From Rhodobacteraceae bacterium UBA6213 (GTDB taxonomy: Bacteria > Pseudomonadota > Alphaproteobacteria > Rhodobacterales > Rhodobacteraceae), in the NCBI GenBank assembly GCA_002421605.1, contig DISJ01000016.1, forward strand, positions 1 through 64,000: DNA of 64,000 nucleotides, written 5' to 3'. The notes beneath the pieces are model-generated. The model was not told the origin of the DNA. It was given only the letters and a program-made list of their open reading frames with translations, and ran no database searches. The translations under genes and the position numbers were made by a program. Shown one piece after another: positions 35,638 to 44,170 of this stretch (positions are counted from its first letter, which is position 1; every line of letters begins with the position of its first letter).

Positions 35638-36726
35638 ATGAAGCCTCGGGACGAAAGCGAATTGGCAGAAGCAATCCGCGCCGCGGCAGGTCCGCTGCGG
35701 GTGGCTGGGGGCGGCACGCGGCCAGTGGTGCGCGCACAAGGTGACGCCCTGCACACAAACGGCTTGACCGGGGTGCACCTTTACGAACCTGCGGCGCTGA
35801 CATTGGTGGTGGGGGCGGGCACCCCGCTGGCCGAGGTAGAGGCGCTTTTGGCCGGTGAGCGGCAGCGGCTGGGGTTTGAGCCGGTGCGCTGGGGCGCGTT
35901 GCTGGGGGCCGTGGGTGAAAGCACGATTGGCGGCGTGGTGGCAGCAAACGTGTCGGGCCCACGGCGGGTGCAAACTGGTGCCTGCCGCGATGCGCTGATC
36001 GGTGCGCGCTTTGTCGATGGGCGCGGCGAAGTCGTCAAAAGCGGTGGGCGGGTGATGAAAAACGTCACCGGCTACGATCTGGTAAAGCTGATGACCGGCA
36101 GTTGGGGTCAGCTTGGTGTGCTCAGCGAGGTGGCATTCAAGCTGCAACCCGCTGCTGCGAGCGAGGCGACGCTGGTGCTGGAAGGTCTTGACGCGGGCGA
36201 AGCGGTGGCAGCAATGGCCGCGGCACTAGGCAGCCCGTTTGATGTCAGCGGCGCGGGATGGATGCCAGACGTGGGCGCGATGCTACGGCTGGAAGGTTTG
36301 GCCGAGTCCGTCGCCTACCGGGTCGCTCGGCTTTCGGCCGCGCTGGCACGATTTGGCACGGCGCGCATAGAGCGCGAGGGCTCGGGTGCGCTTTGGCGGG
36401 CATTGGGCGAGGTTGCCCCTTTGCACGGGCTTGCAGGTGTTGTCTGGCGCTTCTCGCTGAAACCGTCCGAGGCGCCCCGCGTGGTGGCGCGCCTTGATTG
36501 CCCGGTGGTGCTTGATTGGGGCGGCGGGCTGATCTGGGCGGTGCTGCCTGAAGGGATAGATGCGCGCGCGCTGGCCGCGCCTTATAGCGGTCACGCGACA
36601 CTGATGCGCGGGAAAGGAGTGGTGTTTCAGCCCGAGGCACCGGCGGTAACTGCGTTGGGCAATGGCTTGCGAGCCAAGTTTGACCCGCGCGGGCTTTTTA
36701 GCGGAGGCGTTGGCGATGGAATCTGA
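35638..36726 (+). CDS. glcE: Glycolate oxidase FAD-binding subunit GlcE
   Basis: GlcE is the shorter flavin-domain subunit of glycolate oxidase. The 362-aa product has the N-terminal half of the FAD_binding_4 fold: LRVAGGGTRPVVR, GESTIGGVVAANVSGPRR and GRVMKNVTGYDLVKLMTGSWG. It lacks the long C-terminal oxidase domain of GlcD. It begins 37 nt after glcD, and its end overlaps the start of the small membrane gene by 11 nt. Confidence 0.94.
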   Translation: MKPRDESELAEAIRAAAGPLRVAGGGTRPVVRAQGDALHTNGLTGVHLYEPAALTLVVGAGTPLAEVEALLAGERQRLGFEPVRWGALLGAVGESTIGGVVAANVSGPRRVQTGACRDALIGARFVDGRGEVVKSGGRVMKNVTGYDLVKLMTGSWGQLGVLSEVAFKLQPAAASEATLVLEGLDAGEAVAAMAAALGSPFDVSGAGWMPDVGAMLRLEGLAESVAYRVARLSAALARFGTARIEREGSGALWRALGEVAPLHGLAGVVWRFSLKPSEAPRVVARLDCPVVLDWGGGLIWAVLPEGIDARALAAPYSGHATLMRGKGVVFQPEAPAVTALGNGLRAKFDPRGLFSGGVGDGI

Positions 36727-37030
36727 AGGGTTGAACGCGGTTGCGCTATTGGTGCCGGTGGTGGTCTATCTTTCGCTCAGCCAATTGCCTGCCGGGCGCG
36801 GCGCGCTGATCGGCATCGGATTTGCGGCGATTGTCTGCGCGCTTGCATGGATTGGTGCGCCGCCGATGCGCGGGGTCGCTGGGCTGGCGGTTCTGGCTGT
36901 GGGTGCGGCAGCGCTGGTACAAGGGGTGCGCGCCCTGATGGGGCCACAGCTGACGCGCGGCGCATATTGGGCGCTGGTCGGCCTGCCGGTCTTTGTCGCG
37001 GCCGCATATCTGTTTACAGGAGGCGCATGA
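36716..37030 (+). CDS. Small four-span membrane protein inside the glc operon
   Basis: A 104-aa hydrophobic product with four predicted membrane helices (about residues 5-23, 28-47, 52-73 and 80-100) and no other motif. It overlaps the end of glcE by 11 nt, and its stop lies 1 nt before the glcF GTG, so it is cotranscribed with the oxidase. AGCGGAGGCG precedes ATG 36716. I infer a membrane anchor or accessory role for glycolate oxidase from position only. Confidence 0.7.
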   Translation: MESEGLNAVALLVPVVVYLSLSQLPAGRGALIGIGFAAIVCALAWIGAPPMRGVAGLAVLAVGAAALVQGVRALMGPQLTRGAYWALVGLPVFVAAAYLFTGGA

Positions 37031-37031
37031 G

Positions 37032-38327
37032 GTGCAGACCAATTTCACGCCCGAGCAGCTGGCAGACCCCGGAATTGCGCGCGCCAACGAAATCCTACGA
37101 GCCTGTGTGCACTGCGGCTTTTGCACAGCGACTTGCCCCAGCTATCAGGTGCTGGGGGACGAGCTCGATAGCCCGCGTGGGCGGATTTACCTGATTAAGG
37201 AAATGCTCGAATCCGGGCGGCCAGCCGATGCACGCACCGTCAAGCACATTGACCGCTGCCTTTCCTGTCTGGCCTGCATGACCACCTGCCCTTCGGGTGT
37301 GCACTACATGCATCTGATCGACCAAGCGCGTGCCTATGTCGAAGCAACGTACCGCCGCCCTTGGCATGACCGGGCGTTGCGCTGGATGCTGGCGCTGATC
37401 GTGCCGCATCCGATGCGGTTTCGCTTGGCAATGGGGGCGGCAAAGCTGGCGCGCCCGTTCCGCGCCTTGGTGCCCGATGCGCGGTTGCGCGCGATGCTTG
37501 ATATGGCCGCCGCGCCGATTCCGCCGGTAAGCCGCAATGATGATGCGCAGGTCTTTGCTGCGCAAGGTGAGCGGCGCTACCGGGTGGCGCTGCTGACGGG
37601 CTGTGCGCAAAAAGCGCTGAACACCGATATCAACGATGCCACTATCCGGCTTTTGCGCAGGCTGGGCTGCGAGGTGGTGATTGCAGATGGCATGGGGTGC
37701 TGCGGGGCGTTGACGCATCACATGGGGCGGCTGGGCGAAAGCCACGCACAGGCCGCCACGAACATCCGCGCCTGGATGGCGGCAAAGGCCGAGGGCGGGC
37801 TTGACGCCGTTATCATCAACGCCTCGGGCTGCGGCACCACGGTCAAGGACTACGGCCACATGCTGGCGGGCGAGCCGCTTGCAGCAGAGGCGGAGGAAAT
37901 TTCGGCGCTGGCGCTGGATGTGACCGAGTTTCTGGAGCGGATCGGCCTGCCCGAAGGCGCGCCAAAAGGGCTGCGCGTGGCCTATCATGCGGCTTGTTCC
38001 TTGCAGCACGGCCAGCAGGTAAAGACAGCACCCAAAACGCTACTGAAGCGCGCCGGGTTTGAGGTGGTCGAACCCGAAGACGCACATCTTTGCTGCGGCT
38101 CTGCGGGCACCTATAACCTGTTGCAGCCCGCCATTGCCTCAGTTTTGCAGACGCGCAAGGTGGCAACACTGGAAGCGCGCGCACCGCAGGTGATCGCGGC
38201 GGGCAACATCGGCTGCATGGTGCAGATCGGGGGCGCAACGAAAGTGCCAGTGGTACACACGGTCGAGTTGCTCGATTGGGCAACCGGGGGGCCGCGCCCA
38301 CGCACGCTTGCCGAATCTGCGCCTTAA
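37032..38327 (+). CDS. glcF: Glycolate oxidase iron-sulfur subunit GlcF
   Basis: GlcF carries two [4Fe-4S] clusters and passes electrons from GlcD to the respiratory chain. I place the start at GTG 37032, eight bases after AGGAGG at 37018-37023, giving 431 aa that begin QTNFTPEQLADP. The ferredoxin motifs are CVHCGFCTATCPSYQ near residue 22 and CLSCLACMTTCPSGV near 75. Two CCG domains follow with MGCCGALTHH and LCCGSAGTYNLLQP. Confidence 0.96.
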   Translation: MQTNFTPEQLADPGIARANEILRACVHCGFCTATCPSYQVLGDELDSPRGRIYLIKEMLESGRPADARTVKHIDRCLSCLACMTTCPSGVHYMHLIDQARAYVEATYRRPWHDRALRWMLALIVPHPMRFRLAMGAAKLARPFRALVPDARLRAMLDMAAAPIPPVSRNDDAQVFAAQGERRYRVALLTGCAQKALNTDINDATIRLLRRLGCEVVIADGMGCCGALTHHMGRLGESHAQAATNIRAWMAAKAEGGLDAVIINASGCGTTVKDYGHMLAGEPLAAEAEEISALALDVTEFLERIGLPEGAPKGLRVAYHAACSLQHGQQVKTAPKTLLKRAGFEVVEPEDAHLCCGSAGTYNLLQPAIASVLQTRKVATLEARAPQVIAAGNIGCMVQIGGATKVPVVHTVELLDWATGGPRPRTLAESAP

Positions 38328-38378
38328 TCCCGCCGCATCGCCCCCCTAGTCTGCGGGGGAAATCTGCTCGGGGCTTTG

Positions 38379-39167
38379 ATGCGTATTCCTGCTTTCCTAT
38401 CTGCGTTCCTGCTGCTGGCGGCACCCGCCTTGGCCGACGATGCGCTACATGCGCTGGTTACGGGTGATGAGGGGCGCGGCTGGGCTGCGGTGGGCCGTGT
38501 TGATCTGGGGGATGGTGCGTTTTGCACCGGCGCGCTGATTGCGCCTGACCTTGTGCTGACCGCCGCGCATTGCCTGTTTTCAGCGCGCACTGGCGCGATG
38601 ATCGATGCCGATCAGATCAGTTTTCTAGCCGGTTGGCGAAATGGCTCGGCCATCGCCTATCGTGGCGCGCGGCGCGCCGTGGTGCCATCGGGCTATCGCT
38701 ATGAGGAAGCCGACAGGCTTGAGCGGATCGCGTATGATCTGGCGCTGATCGAGCTTGACCAGCCAATCCGTCTGCCCTCGGTGCAGCCGTTCGCGCTGGC
38801 CGTGCAGCCGCGCATGGGGGCCGAGGTGGGCGTGGTTTCTTATGCGCGCGACCGCGCCGAAGCGCCCAGCCTGCAATCGGTTTGCACGGTGATGCAGCGT
38901 GAAGGCACGATTTCGATGCTAAGCTGCGAGGCCGACTTCGGCGCCTCGGGCGCGCCGGTCTTTGCGACATCGGGTGGCGTGGCGCAGATCGTTTCGGTCG
39001 TGTCTGCCATGGCCGATGCCGATGGAAAGCGGGTTTCGTTGGCGGTTTCGGTTGCCGGGGTAGCAGCGTTGCGCGCCGTTCTTGACCAAGGCCAGGTCGG
39101 CACTGCCGGGTTGGTGCCTGGGGGGAGGCTGGCCGCAACCACAGGTGCCAAATTCGTGCGCCCCTGA
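38379..39167 (+). CDS. Secreted trypsin-like serine protease
   Basis: From ATG 38379 the product is 262 aa with a signal peptide of about 18 residues ending ALA. The S1-type triad is visible: His in VLTAAHC, Asp in YDLALIELD, and Ser in DFGASGAPVF, where GASGAP replaces the textbook GDSGGP. A Cys pair flanks the His motif (FCTG and AHC), and another pair (VCTV, LSCEA) sits before the Ser. It is probably periplasmic or extracellular. It stands alone after glcF. Confidence 0.87.
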   Translation: MRIPAFLSAFLLLAAPALADDALHALVTGDEGRGWAAVGRVDLGDGAFCTGALIAPDLVLTAAHCLFSARTGAMIDADQISFLAGWRNGSAIAYRGARRAVVPSGYRYEEADRLERIAYDLALIELDQPIRLPSVQPFALAVQPRMGAEVGVVSYARDRAEAPSLQSVCTVMQREGTISMLSCEADFGASGAPVFATSGGVAQIVSVVSAMADADGKRVSLAVSVAGVAALRAVLDQGQVGTAGLVPGGRLAATTGAKFVRP

Positions 39168-39178
39168 GCATTGCCGGG

Positions 39179-39208
39179 CTTGAAAGCCTGATCCGACATT
39201 CCCAAATT
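39179..39208 (+). promoter_or_regulatory. Sigma-32 (RpoH)-type promoter of the hsp20 gene
   Basis: CTTGAAA at 39179-39185 matches the heat-shock -35 consensus exactly. After 15 nt comes CCCAAATT at 39201-39208, close to the CCCCATNT -10 box. It lies about 95 bp before the hsp20 ATG and after the protease stop, as expected for a small heat-shock gene. Confidence 0.6.
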
Positions 39209-39304
39209 GTTTGCATCGGAGCGCCGCAGGAGCGGGCTTCGGTGCAACCGTCTGGCCCCGTTTGGGGCGGGCAAGCCACATCATCGCTCAAGAGAGGATG
39301 CAAC

Positions 39305-39769
39305 ATGCGTAACTTTGACTTCACACCGCTTTACCGCGCCACCGTGGGGTTCGACCACCTTGCCGATCTGATGGATCGCGCGATGTCGGCCGATGTGACC
39401 CAGCCCACGTATCCGCCCTACAACATTGAAAAGCTTGGCGAAGATGCGTATCGCATTTCGATCGCAGTCGCAGGCTTTGCGGCCGATGACCTTTCGGTCG
39501 AAATGCGCGACGGCGCCCTGATTATCGCCGCGCGCAAAGCCGCCGAGGAAACCCCGCGCAACTATCTGCACCGCGGCATCGCCACCCGCGCCTTCGAGCG
39601 CCGCTTTGCACTGGCCGAGCATGTGCAGGTGCAAGGCGCGAGCCATGTGGACGGCATGCTGCACATCGACCTTTTGCGCGAAGTGCCCGAGGCGCTGAAA
39701 CCGCGCCGGATCGAGATTGGTCGCCCTGAAGCGCTTGAGGGCACCGCGGTAGAGACCATCGAAGTCTGA
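39305..39769 (+). CDS. Small heat-shock protein Hsp20
   Basis: Hsp20 proteins are ATP-independent chaperones that hold unfolding proteins during stress. From ATG 39305 (GAGAGGATG upstream) the product is 154 aa. It begins MRNFDFTPLYRATVGFDHL, as in the IbpA type. The alpha-crystallin domain spans about 38-130 with YRISIAVAGFAADDLSV, and the conserved YLHRGIATRAFERRFALAE follows. The C-terminal ALKPRRIEIG holds the I-x-I tail. The gene has its own RpoH-like promoter and is followed by a strong hairpin. Confidence 0.95.
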   Translation: MRNFDFTPLYRATVGFDHLADLMDRAMSADVTQPTYPPYNIEKLGEDAYRISIAVAGFAADDLSVEMRDGALIIAARKAAEETPRNYLHRGIATRAFERRFALAEHVQVQGASHVDGMLHIDLLREVPEALKPRRIEIGRPEALEGTAVETIEV

Positions 39770-39791
39770 TCGAAGCCCCTAGAGGCTTGCT

Positions 39792-39817
39792 GGGCGCGAG
39801 GGGCAACCCTCGCGCCC
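39792..39817. terminator. Strong hairpin between hsp20 and tfoX-like genes
   Basis: GGGCGCGAGGG and CCCTCGCGCCC form a perfect 11-bp stem around a 4-nt loop, 22 nt after the hsp20 stop. It lies between convergent genes and would work for either strand. A run of T is missing directly after it, though TTTTTG occurs at 39843-39848. Confidence 0.6.
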
Positions 39818-39861
39818 ATTCGCATGTCTTGAGGTGCGATATTTTTGCAATGAATAGTCGG

Positions 39862-40197
39862 TCAGGGTTTGCGCCGGGACGTTGCTTTTGGCTTCGGCCT
39901 GGGCAGCGCTGTGGCTGTGGCGCGAATGAGCGCCGCGAGAAAGTCGGCATCGTCCCAATGATCGGCCTCAAGGCGCAGGTGCGGGCGCGCACCGGGGTAG
40001 GGGGGTGCTAACGCGGCGTCAGGGGCCAGCGCCTGACCGGGTGCAGTGGGTTTGAGGAAAAGCGCGTCGTCGCAAACCATACCCACGAACTTGCCATCTG
40101 CATAAAGCCCGTATTCGCCGAACATCGGGCGCGCCGAAAGTCCTGCCTGCGAAGCCTGTTCAAGAAGATAGGCGATGGAGGCGGCTTCGGTTGCCAC
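39862..40197 (-). CDS. TfoX N-terminal domain protein
   Basis: A 111-aa protein with only the N-terminal TfoX/Sxy domain: LSARPMFGEYGLYADGKFVGMVCDDALFLKP is the family core, here near residues 20-50. Full-length Sxy activates competence genes in Gammaproteobacteria; short forms such as this are common in alphaproteobacteria and have no defined role. It starts with GTG 2 nt after the recR stop, so it is probably the last gene of the dnaX-ybaB-recR transcript. The C-terminus is basic (PKPKATSRRKP). Confidence 0.86.
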   Translation of the reverse strand: MATEAASIAYLLEQASQAGLSARPMFGEYGLYADGKFVGMVCDDALFLKPTAPGQALAPDAALAPPYPGARPHLRLEADHWDDADFLAALIRATATALPRPKPKATSRRKP

Positions 40198-40199
40198 AA

Positions 40200-40799
40200 T
40201 CAGAACTGATGGCGCGCGCGAAGCGCCGCGAGGATCGTGCCGTCGTCTAGATAATCAAGCTCGCCACCAATCGGCACGCCTTGTGCCAGCCCGGTAACGC
40301 TGACGCCTGAACCCGCCAGCGCGTCGGCGATGTAATGCGCGGTTGTCTGCCCTTCGACGGTGGCGTTGAGGGCGAGGATCACCTCGCGCAGACCTTCGGC
40401 GGGGATGCGCGCCAGCAGACGCGGGATGCCCAAATCATCTGGGCCGACCGCTTCAAGCGCCGAAAGTGTGCCGCCAAGCACATGATAGCGGCCTTTGAAG
40501 GCGCGGCCACGTTCAATCGCCCATAGGTCGGCCACGTCCTCGACTACGCAGATTTCGCCAGTGGCGCGAGCGGGGTTGGCGCAGATGTCGCAAAGATCGG
40601 TGGTGGCAAAGTTGCCGCAAGTGGCACATTCGCGCACCGTTTCCGCAACATGCGCCATCAGCGTGGCCAAGGGCGCCATCAGCGGGCCGCGTTTGCGGAT
40701 CAGATAAAGCGCCGCGCGGCGAGCCGAACGAGGGCCAAGCCCCGGCAAGCGCGCCAAAAGCGCGATCAGGGCCTCGATCTCGTCAGTGGTGCTGGTCAC
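40200..40799 (-). CDS. recR: Recombination mediator protein RecR
   Basis: RecR with RecO/RecF loads RecA at gaps. From GTG 40799 the product is 199 aa, the family length; the longer frame runs back into ybaB. The helix-hairpin-helix LPGLGPRSARRAALYLI, the Cys4 zinc finger CATCGNFATTDLCDIC, and the Toprim domain with ICVVEDVADLWAIER are all present. The C-terminus has TGLAQGVPIGGELDYLDDGT. It follows ybaB by 7 nt in the conserved dnaX-ybaB-recR order. Confidence 0.97.
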   Translation of the reverse strand: MTSTTDEIEALIALLARLPGLGPRSARRAALYLIRKRGPLMAPLATLMAHVAETVRECATCGNFATTDLCDICANPARATGEICVVEDVADLWAIERGRAFKGRYHVLGGTLSALEAVGPDDLGIPRLLARIPAEGLREVILALNATVEGQTTAHYIADALAGSGVSVTGLAQGVPIGGELDYLDDGTILAALRARHQF

Positions 40800-40806
40800 G
40801 CGTTTC

Positions 40807-41151
40807 TCACAGCGGCAGGTCCATGTCGGGCGGCAGGCCCATTTCAGCGGCGATCTTGCGCATTTCCTGCTTGCTGCGTTCAGCGGCGCGCATTTGCACA
40901 TCCTTGATCGCGGCAAGGATCAGGTCTTCGACCACTTCGCGGTCTTCGGCCTTGAAGATCGACGGGTCGATGTGCAGGGCGGTCAATGCGCCCTTGGCGT
41001 TCGCCTCGGCGCGCACAAGGCCCGCGCCGCTTTCGCCCTGTACGGTGATGCGCGTCAGTTCTTCTTGCAGCGCCGCCATGCGCGCCTGCGCGTCTTTTGC
41101 GGCTTTCATCATCTTGGCCATGTCGCCCATGCCGCCCAAGCCCTTGAACAT
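40807..41151 (-). CDS. YbaB/EbfC nucleoid-associated protein
   Basis: EbfC-type proteins are small dimeric DNA-binding proteins encoded between dnaX and recR in most bacteria. From ATG 41151 the product is 114 aa. It begins MFKGLGGMGDMAKMMKAA, then AQARMAALQEELTRITV, the typical helix, with the strand segment GAGLVRAEANAKGALTAL. It starts 10 nt after dnaX and ends 7 nt before recR. Confidence 0.95.
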   Translation of the reverse strand: MFKGLGGMGDMAKMMKAAKDAQARMAALQEELTRITVQGESGAGLVRAEANAKGALTALHIDPSIFKAEDREVVEDLILAAIKDVQMRAAERSKQEMRKIAAEMGLPPDMDLPL

Positions 41152-41161
41152 ACGTCTCTCC

Positions 41162-42910
41162 TTAGTCGTTTTCGAAGGGGTCCCAATCGTCGCCCACCCC
41201 CATTGCCGGGTCTGCTTCGGCGGCGTCTGGCGCGCCATCGGGGGTGGTGATACCGACAAAACGCGCGTCAGGGAAGGCTGCGAAAAGCGCCTGCACGACC
41301 GGGTTCTGCAGAGCCTGTTCTTCGACGGCGCGTCGGCCTTCGTCGCGCGTCTCGGCAATGGTCTTGCCGCCGCCGCTGGAGGTGATCGAAACCCCCCAAC
41401 GCGCGCCGGTCCAGCCTTGCAGCCGTGATGCGAGCGTGGCGGCGAGATTGGGCGGGGCGTCATGCGCGGGTTCAAACTCGATCCGCCCGTGGCTGTAGCG
41501 CACGAGGCGCAGATGGGTTTCGACATCAATCAGCAGGCGCACATCGCGCATCCGGCGGATTAGGGCGAGCACATCTTCAAAGCGTTCATAGCGCGCCAGC
41601 GCGGTTTCGGGGGCTGCGGCAAGTGCGGTGGCACCGCCGCCCGCCATCGGCGCAGATGCGCGCGGCGCTGGTGCGATAACAGCGCGCTCGCCCCCGCCCT
41701 GTGGCGCAGCAGGGGCGGCGGGCGCGGGCGCGGCGCTGCGTGGTGCGCCCTGTTGCAGCCGCTTCACCAAGGCGCCAGGGTCGGGAAGGTCGGCCACATG
41801 CGTCAGCCGGATCAGCGCCATTTCGGCGGCCATCATGGCGTTGGGCGCCAGCGACACCTCATCAAGGACTTTCAGCAGCATTTGCCAAAGCCGGGTCAGC
41901 ACCCGCATCGGCACCGCATCGGCCATCGCCTGACCGCGGGCGCGTTCGGCGGGGGCGACGGTGGGGTCTTCGGCGGCCTCGGGCGTGATCTTGATGACCG
42001 AGACCCAATGCGTGATTTCAGCCAGATCGCGCAGCACCGCAATCGGGTCTGCGCCATCGGCATATTGCGCGCCAAGTTCGGCCAAGGCCTCGGCGGCCTG
42101 CCCCTTCAACACCATGTCGAACAGATCGAGCACCCGGCCACGGTCAGCCAGCCCCAGCATTGCGCGCACCTGATCGGCACCGGTGATGCCAGCACCATGT
42201 GCAATTGCCTGATCCATCAGGCTCATCGCATCACGTACGCTGCCTTCGGCGGCACGGGTGATAAGCGCGAGCGCGTCGGGTGCAATTTCGGCACCTTCTT
42301 TTGCGGCGATGGCGGAGAGATGGGCGATCATTACCTCGGGCTCGATGCGGCGAAGATCAAATCGCTGGCAGCGCGACAGCACGGTTACCGGCACCTTGCG
42401 GATTTCGGTGGTGGCGAAGATGAATTTCACGTGCGGAGGCGGCTCCTCCAGCGTTTTCAGCAACGCGTTGAAGGCGTTGTTGGACAGCATGTGCACTTCG
42501 TCGATGATATAGACCTTGTAGCGCGCCGAGGCAGATCGGTATTGCACGCTTTCGATGATGTCGCGGATGTCAGCCACGCCGGTGCGGCTTGCCGCGTCCA
42601 TTTCCAGCACATCAACATGGCGGCCCTCGGCAATGCTGCGGCAATGCTCGCAGACGCCGCACGGCTCGGTGGTAGGCGCGCCGCTGCCATCGGCACCGAT
42701 GCAGTTGAGGCCCTTGGCGATGATGCGGGCGGTAGTTGTTTTGCCCACCCCGCGCACGCCGGTCAGAATGAAGGCGTGGGCAATGCGGTCGGTCGCAAAG
42801 GCGTTGCGCAAGGTGCGCACCATCGCCTCTTGTCCGATCAGATCGGTAAAACTGGCGGGGCGGTATTTGCGGGCGAGGACCTGATAGCCTTGCGCGGTGG
42901 GTTCGGACAT
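41162..42910 (-). CDS. dnaX: DNA polymerase III subunits gamma/tau
   Basis: DnaX is the ATPase of the clamp loader and the tau organiser of the replisome. The 582-aa product has Walker A GVRGVGKT at residues 51-58, the zinc site with GVCEHC, Walker B IIDEVHML and sensor VTVLSRCQRFDLRR. An Ala/Pro-rich linker at about 390-425 leads to a tau-type C-terminal domain. I saw no obvious slippery A-run for a gamma frameshift near the linker. It leads the dnaX-ybaB-recR-tfoX-like operon. Confidence 0.97.
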   Translation of the reverse strand: MSEPTAQGYQVLARKYRPASFTDLIGQEAMVRTLRNAFATDRIAHAFILTGVRGVGKTTTARIIAKGLNCIGADGSGAPTTEPCGVCEHCRSIAEGRHVDVLEMDAASRTGVADIRDIIESVQYRSASARYKVYIIDEVHMLSNNAFNALLKTLEEPPPHVKFIFATTEIRKVPVTVLSRCQRFDLRRIEPEVMIAHLSAIAAKEGAEIAPDALALITRAAEGSVRDAMSLMDQAIAHGAGITGADQVRAMLGLADRGRVLDLFDMVLKGQAAEALAELGAQYADGADPIAVLRDLAEITHWVSVIKITPEAAEDPTVAPAERARGQAMADAVPMRVLTRLWQMLLKVLDEVSLAPNAMMAAEMALIRLTHVADLPDPGALVKRLQQGAPRSAAPAPAAPAAPQGGGERAVIAPAPRASAPMAGGGATALAAAPETALARYERFEDVLALIRRMRDVRLLIDVETHLRLVRYSHGRIEFEPAHDAPPNLAATLASRLQGWTGARWGVSITSSGGGKTIAETRDEGRRAVEEQALQNPVVQALFAAFPDARFVGITTPDGAPDAAEADPAMGVGDDWDPFEND

Positions 42911-42993
42911 GGAGCCTCGCGGGATTCGGTGCAGCTTGCAGGTTAGGCCCGGGGGGGCGCGGCGTCCAGCCTGCGAGGGCGATGCCTCAGCGC

Positions 42994-44040
42994 TTACTCG
43001 CGCGACCGCGTCTTGTCTTGCTTGGCCGACTTCACCATGCGGGCAAAAGTACGCCCCTTGCGCCGCGCCTCGGCTTTGCTGAGCGCGGTGGCTTCATCTT
43101 CGCGCCGCAGCTTTTGCCAACGACCAAGACGCGCGGCATTCAACGTGCCCGCAGCCACTGCCGCGTTGATGGCGCAGCCGGGTTCGCGTTCATGCGCGCA
43201 ATCGCGAAACCGGCAGGTTGCTGCCAGCGCCTCGATATCGTCGAACAGCTCGGCAATGCCTTCCGACGCGTCGATCAGTGCCAGTTCACGCATGCCCGGC
43301 ATGTCGATCACCATGCCGCCACCGGGGACCGGGTGCAGGGCGCGCGCGGTAGTCGTGTGGCGGCCCTTGGCGTCATCTTCGCGGACCCCTTGCGTGGCAA
43401 TGGCAAGGCCGGTCATCGCGTTCACAAGTGTGGATTTGCCCACCCCGGAAGAACCCGCAAAGGCCACTGTCTGCCCCGGCCCACACCACCCCTCAAGCGC
43501 CGCAACCGCTTCGGGTGATTTGGCGTTGAGCGCAACCGCCGCTGCGACATGGGGCGAAATCGCGCGCGCGCGGGAAAGGAAATCTGTCACGTCTGCTGCC
43601 AGATCAGCCTTGGTCAGCACGATCACGGGCGCGACGCCCGCATCAAGCGCGAGCGCTACATAACGTTCCAGCCGTGCCGGGTTGAAGTCGGCGTTACACG
43701 AAGAAACGATGAACAAGGTATCGACATTCGCGGCGATCAGCTGCGTGCGCACCTCGGTGCCTGCCGCCTTGCGCGTCAAAAGCGAGCGGCGATCAAGCAC
43801 CCGGCAGATGCGCGCCGTTTCCGGTTCGGCTAGCACCCAGTCGCCCACGGCCACACTGCCCGCGCTGAGATCGGGGGGAAACTGCAACGTTATCGCACCC
43901 GCCTCGCCCAGACCGGTGGCGCGACTGCGCTCGACCCCGCTCAGTCGAAGCGGCACCAGAGCGCGTTCATCCGCGCCGATCTGCGCGGCGAAATCGTTGG
44001 ACCAGCCGAGTTTTTCAAGGGAAGTGGGTATTGATGTCAT
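42994..44040 (-). CDS. rsgA: Ribosome small subunit-dependent GTPase RsgA
   Basis: RsgA is a circularly permuted GTPase that checks late 30S subunit assembly. The 348-aa product has an N-terminal OB-fold and then G motifs in permuted order: G4 LTKAD at about 141-145, G1 GSSGVGKST near 196-204, and G3 DMPGMRE. The zinc site is CRFRDCAHEREPGC near 283-296. The C-terminus is highly basic (KGRTFARMVKSAKQDK). It lies 83 nt upstream of dnaX on the same strand. Confidence 0.95.
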   Translation of the reverse strand: MTSIPTSLEKLGWSNDFAAQIGADERALVPLRLSGVERSRATGLGEAGAITLQFPPDLSAGSVAVGDWVLAEPETARICRVLDRRSLLTRKAAGTEVRTQLIAANVDTLFIVSSCNADFNPARLERYVALALDAGVAPVIVLTKADLAADVTDFLSRARAISPHVAAAVALNAKSPEAVAALEGWCGPGQTVAFAGSSGVGKSTLVNAMTGLAIATQGVREDDAKGRHTTTARALHPVPGGGMVIDMPGMRELALIDASEGIAELFDDIEALAATCRFRDCAHEREPGCAINAAVAAGTLNAARLGRWQKLRREDEATALSKAEARRKGRTFARMVKSAKQDKTRSRE

Positions 44041-44170
44041 GGCGGCTAAAATGGCACAGCCGCGCCTTTAGCGCATCCAAAATGCGCGCCGTCATGGTGC
44101 GGCGCGCGCAAGTAGGGATCGGCGCGGCAAAGCGGCCACACTCGGGCATGCGACGATGTGATGACGACCA

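Noticed and set aside
41650..41745. Possible programmed frameshift in the dnaX linker
   Set aside because: No A-rich slippery heptamer was visible in the linker; the GC-rich Ala codons do not support one.
41753..42946. Plus-strand open frame of 397 codons opposite dnaX
   Set aside because: Shadow frame of a highly conserved gene; His/Gly/Val-rich with no recognisable domain.
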